The notes under the pieces are model-generated. The model was not told the origin of the DNA and made no database searches. It worked only from the letters and a program-made list of their open reading frames with translations. The position numbers and the translations under genes were made by a program. From the NCBI GenBank assembly GCA_947503925.1, contig CANNFQ010000005.1, positions 1 through 64,000 of the forward strand: a stretch of 64,000 nucleotides of DNA, in the 5' to 3' direction. The DNA is from an uncultured Paracoccaceae bacterium (GTDB lineage: Bacteria > Pseudomonadota > Alphaproteobacteria > Rhodobacterales > Rhodobacteraceae). Of this stretch, positions 62,389 to 64,000 are shown in pieces. Within the stretch, counting starts at the first letter, position 1. The number at the start of each line of letters is the position of its first letter.

Positions 62389-62817
62389 TTAAGTGGCGCT
62401 GACCGGCCATCGCTTGCCAAGGTCTGCAAGCCCTGCCTGCACGATCTCTTCGACCACGGCGATATCCACATCGGCGAGCTTGTTGATGTAAAGGCAGGAT
62501 TTGCCCAGCTTGTACTTGCCCATCCGGTCCAGGATATGCCCGAAATCGGCATAGCCGGGCATGATATAAAGCACCAGATTGGCCTTGCGTGGGCTGAACC
62601 CGGTCGCCAGTGATGATCCGGTTCTGCCGCTTTCATAGGTGTAGTCATATTGACCATAGCCGACGATCGTCGGGCCCCACATACGCGGCTGCCAACCGGT
62701 CACGCGGCGGAACATATCATCCAGCGTGTGGGCATCGGCCCGGCGTGTCGGATGCTCTACCGCGGCGATGAAGTTTGCGATTTTGATATTGGTCGGCTTG
62801 GTCTTGTTGTCTGACAT
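62389..62817 (-). CDS. DUF1801 domain protein (copy 2)
   Basis: A 142-residue paralogue of the protein at 54013-54441, with the same motifs (EHPTRRADAHTLDDMFRRVTG, FSPRKANLVLYIMPGY, KLGKSCLYINKL). The start is ATG 62817 with a GGAGG site upstream; an earlier ATG eight codons up lacks one. The N-terminal 15 residues differ most between the copies. It is convergent with nothing and faces the repeat region at its 3' end. The function of the family is unknown. Confidence 0.9.
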   Translation of the reverse strand: MSDNKTKPTNIKIANFIAAVEHPTRRADAHTLDDMFRRVTGWQPRMWGPTIVGYGQYDYTYESGRTGSSLATGFSPRKANLVLYIMPGYADFGHILDRMGKYKLGKSCLYINKLADVDIAVVEEIVQAGLADLGKRWPVSAT

Positions 62818-62885
62818 GGCGGTCCCTCCGCCTGACAACATAGCACAGACCGTATTTTGGTTAACGGCTTATCAACCCCGCCATT

Positions 62886-63422
62886 CTAATTTGTCTTAAA
62901 TGGTACGCCCTCGCGGACCTCCCAGACGCCTGTTAGTGCGCCCAGAACGGGGCTTGTTGTCTGGGACAGATGTTTGCCCATGTTCTCGAGTTGGATGGTG
63001 ATCAACCGCAGGATATCCTGTGGTGCGCGATCCAGCAGGGCCGTGGCAAGTTCGGTGTCACCCGTGGTGGCCGCAAAACGCAAGCGGGTGTTGTTGTGCG
63101 ACAACCCCGTTTGCGTAACGCTGGTCAGATCATCCAAACTGATGATAACCGGCTCCGCCGTCCACCGCGCCGGGTAAATCACCAGCTGATCTGCCGAAAT
63201 GGTCAGCCGTGTCCGGGAGGCTGTCTGCGAAAATGCGGCCCATAGCCCAAGGCCCAGCATCCCCGGCCCGCCGAGCAGGAATATTAGATCGCCAAAGTCA
63301 AAGCGCAGCGGAAGCCCCAGCCAGAGCCACAATATTGTCAGGGGCAACCCGATAATGGCAAGCATGGCACCACCAAAGCGTCGCAGTTTGCTGGTTTGTG
63401 TAATCGTGATCGGGCTAGACAT
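62886..63422 (-). CDS. Membrane-anchored hypothetical protein
   Basis: A 178-residue protein with two hydrophobic helices at about 15-38 and 42-66, then a soluble region (about 75-175) that looks like a beta-rich PH-type domain (RLTISADQLVIYPARWTAEP, then LDDLTSVTQTGL). Not a family I can name. The start ATG 63422 comes 9 bases after the esterase stop on the same strand, so the two are probably co-transcribed. Confidence 0.7.
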   Translation of the reverse strand: MSSPITITQTSKLRRFGGAMLAIIGLPLTILWLWLGLPLRFDFGDLIFLLGGPGMLGLGLWAAFSQTASRTRLTISADQLVIYPARWTAEPVIISLDDLTSVTQTGLSHNNTRLRFAATTGDTELATALLDRAPQDILRLITIQLENMGKHLSQTTSPVLGALTGVWEVREGVPFKTN

Positions 63423-63431
63423 GCCCAATGA

Positions 63432-64000
63432 TCACCCATCAGATGCAATTTGCCCAGCCGCGATGAACCGTTCCCACGCATCCTGCACAAAGGCACGCCG
63501 GAACGAATGTCCGCCTTCGAACATGCAAAACTCCAGCACGTCACCGCTGGCATTGCGATTGCCCTGACAATCCAGCCCCGGCCCGGCCCGTTCATAGCTT
63601 TCGCTGAAACTGCCGACCTGTTGATAGAATGTCATCGCCTCGCCAACATCGCCTTGTTTGGTATTAGCGATGGCACGACCTTGCAACGGTACGGTGCGGT
63701 CACTGTCGCCATGCATATGGATAATACTGGCAACGGGCGTGGCGCAATCCGCGGGCGGTTCCATCCAGAATGTCCCAGCGACAGGGGCAAAGCCGCCCGC
63801 CAGATCAGGCCGCGCACAAGCCAGGTTCCAGACCAGCATGCCGCCTGCCGAAAAGCCTGTGATCATGATCCGGTCATTATCGATCCCGTGCCTATTTTTC
63901 AGATCGTCGATCACAGCAGCAACATAGTTGAAATTGGCGCTGCCATCACTCGCATTGCCACCGGGGGCATTGGGCAGTTGCCAATCATCGCCCGGCCCCG
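63432..64000 (-). CDS. PHB-depolymerase/feruloyl-esterase-like alpha/beta hydrolase (5' part missing)
   Basis: The 3' part (about 188 residues) of an esterase whose start lies beyond the right edge of the window. The nucleophile elbow GFSAGGM (in RIMITGFSAGGMLVWNLAC) holds the catalytic Ser; HGDSDRTVP holds the Asp, and EGGHSFRR holds the His. Cys residues near ACARPDL and LDCQGN suggest disulfides in a secreted enzyme, as in the LpqC/PHB-depolymerase family. The upstream residues visible at the edge (DDWQLPNAPGGNASDG) also fit. The substrate is unknown. Confidence 0.85.
   Translation of the reverse strand, partial: GPGDDWQLPNAPGGNASDGSANFNYVAAVIDDLKNRHGIDNDRIMITGFSAGGMLVWNLACARPDLAGGFAPVAGTFWMEPPADCATPVASIIHMHGDSDRTVPLQGRAIANTKQGDVGEAMTFYQQVGSFSESYERAGPGLDCQGNRNASGDVLEFCMFEGGHSFRRAFVQDAWERFIAAGQIASDG

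Overview
This 64 kb window looks like chromosome from a marine alphaproteobacterium of the Rhodobacteraceae (Roseobacter group). The support is gene content only: a B12-dependent ribonucleotide reductase (NrdJ), a short HisG with HisZ, DUF1489, PhhA beside an Lrp/AsnC regulator, CspA paralogues, a second GltX, a TAXI-type TRAP transporter and a BMP-type nucleoside ABC transporter. No species can be named. No rRNA, tRNA or CRISPR array was seen.

Layout. 0-4 kb: two minus-strand accessory genes, a zinc-ribbon protein and a nuclease-like SEC-C protein. 4-26 kb: mostly housekeeping genes: nrdJ, DUF1489, an acyl-CoA ligase, a hisS/small membrane protein/hisZ/hisG operon, lrp and phhA, slyX, two csp genes with related leaders, dodecin, an SRAP protein lacking its catalytic Cys, tesA divergent from a ybbA/ybbP-type ABC system, a MATE exporter, gltX and a Tat-exported metallo-hydrolase.

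26.7-38.0 kb is the most interesting block. On the plus strand are three consecutive genes: a Rieske-oxygenase catalytic subunit that has lost its Rieske cluster, a reductase that carries a Rieske domain plus FMN/NAD and plant-type ferredoxin domains, and a GST-like protein. This architecture matches the NdmC/NdmD/NdmE methylxanthine N7-demethylase of caffeine-degrading Pseudomonas. Divergent from it are a GntR regulator, an adenosine/adenine-deaminase-family enzyme, a complete BmpA/NupOPQ-type purine (nucleoside) ABC transporter and a glutathione-dependent formaldehyde dehydrogenase. I infer a pathway that imports an N-methylated purine, demethylates it, deaminates it and disposes of the formaldehyde.

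38.1-53.9 kb: a second catabolic block lies between two direct copies of a tyrosine-recombinase unit; the left copy is killed by one nonsense codon. Inside are, on one strand, a ROK regulator, a TRAP permease and TAXI binding protein, a sulfatase, an enolase-superfamily enzyme, a GMC oxidoreductase, a choline-sulfatase-like enzyme and an aldehyde dehydrogenase. This suggests desulfation followed by alcohol to aldehyde to acid oxidation of an unidentified sulfate ester. An AEC transporter and a DUF2270 membrane protein lie at the edges.

54-64 kb: accessory genes spaced by a dispersed non-coding repeat: two DUF1801 paralogues, RidA, LysE, BenE, a glycosyltransferase, AraC, ABM monooxygenase, a methyltransferase, an SDR relic, small membrane proteins and a truncated esterase at the right edge.
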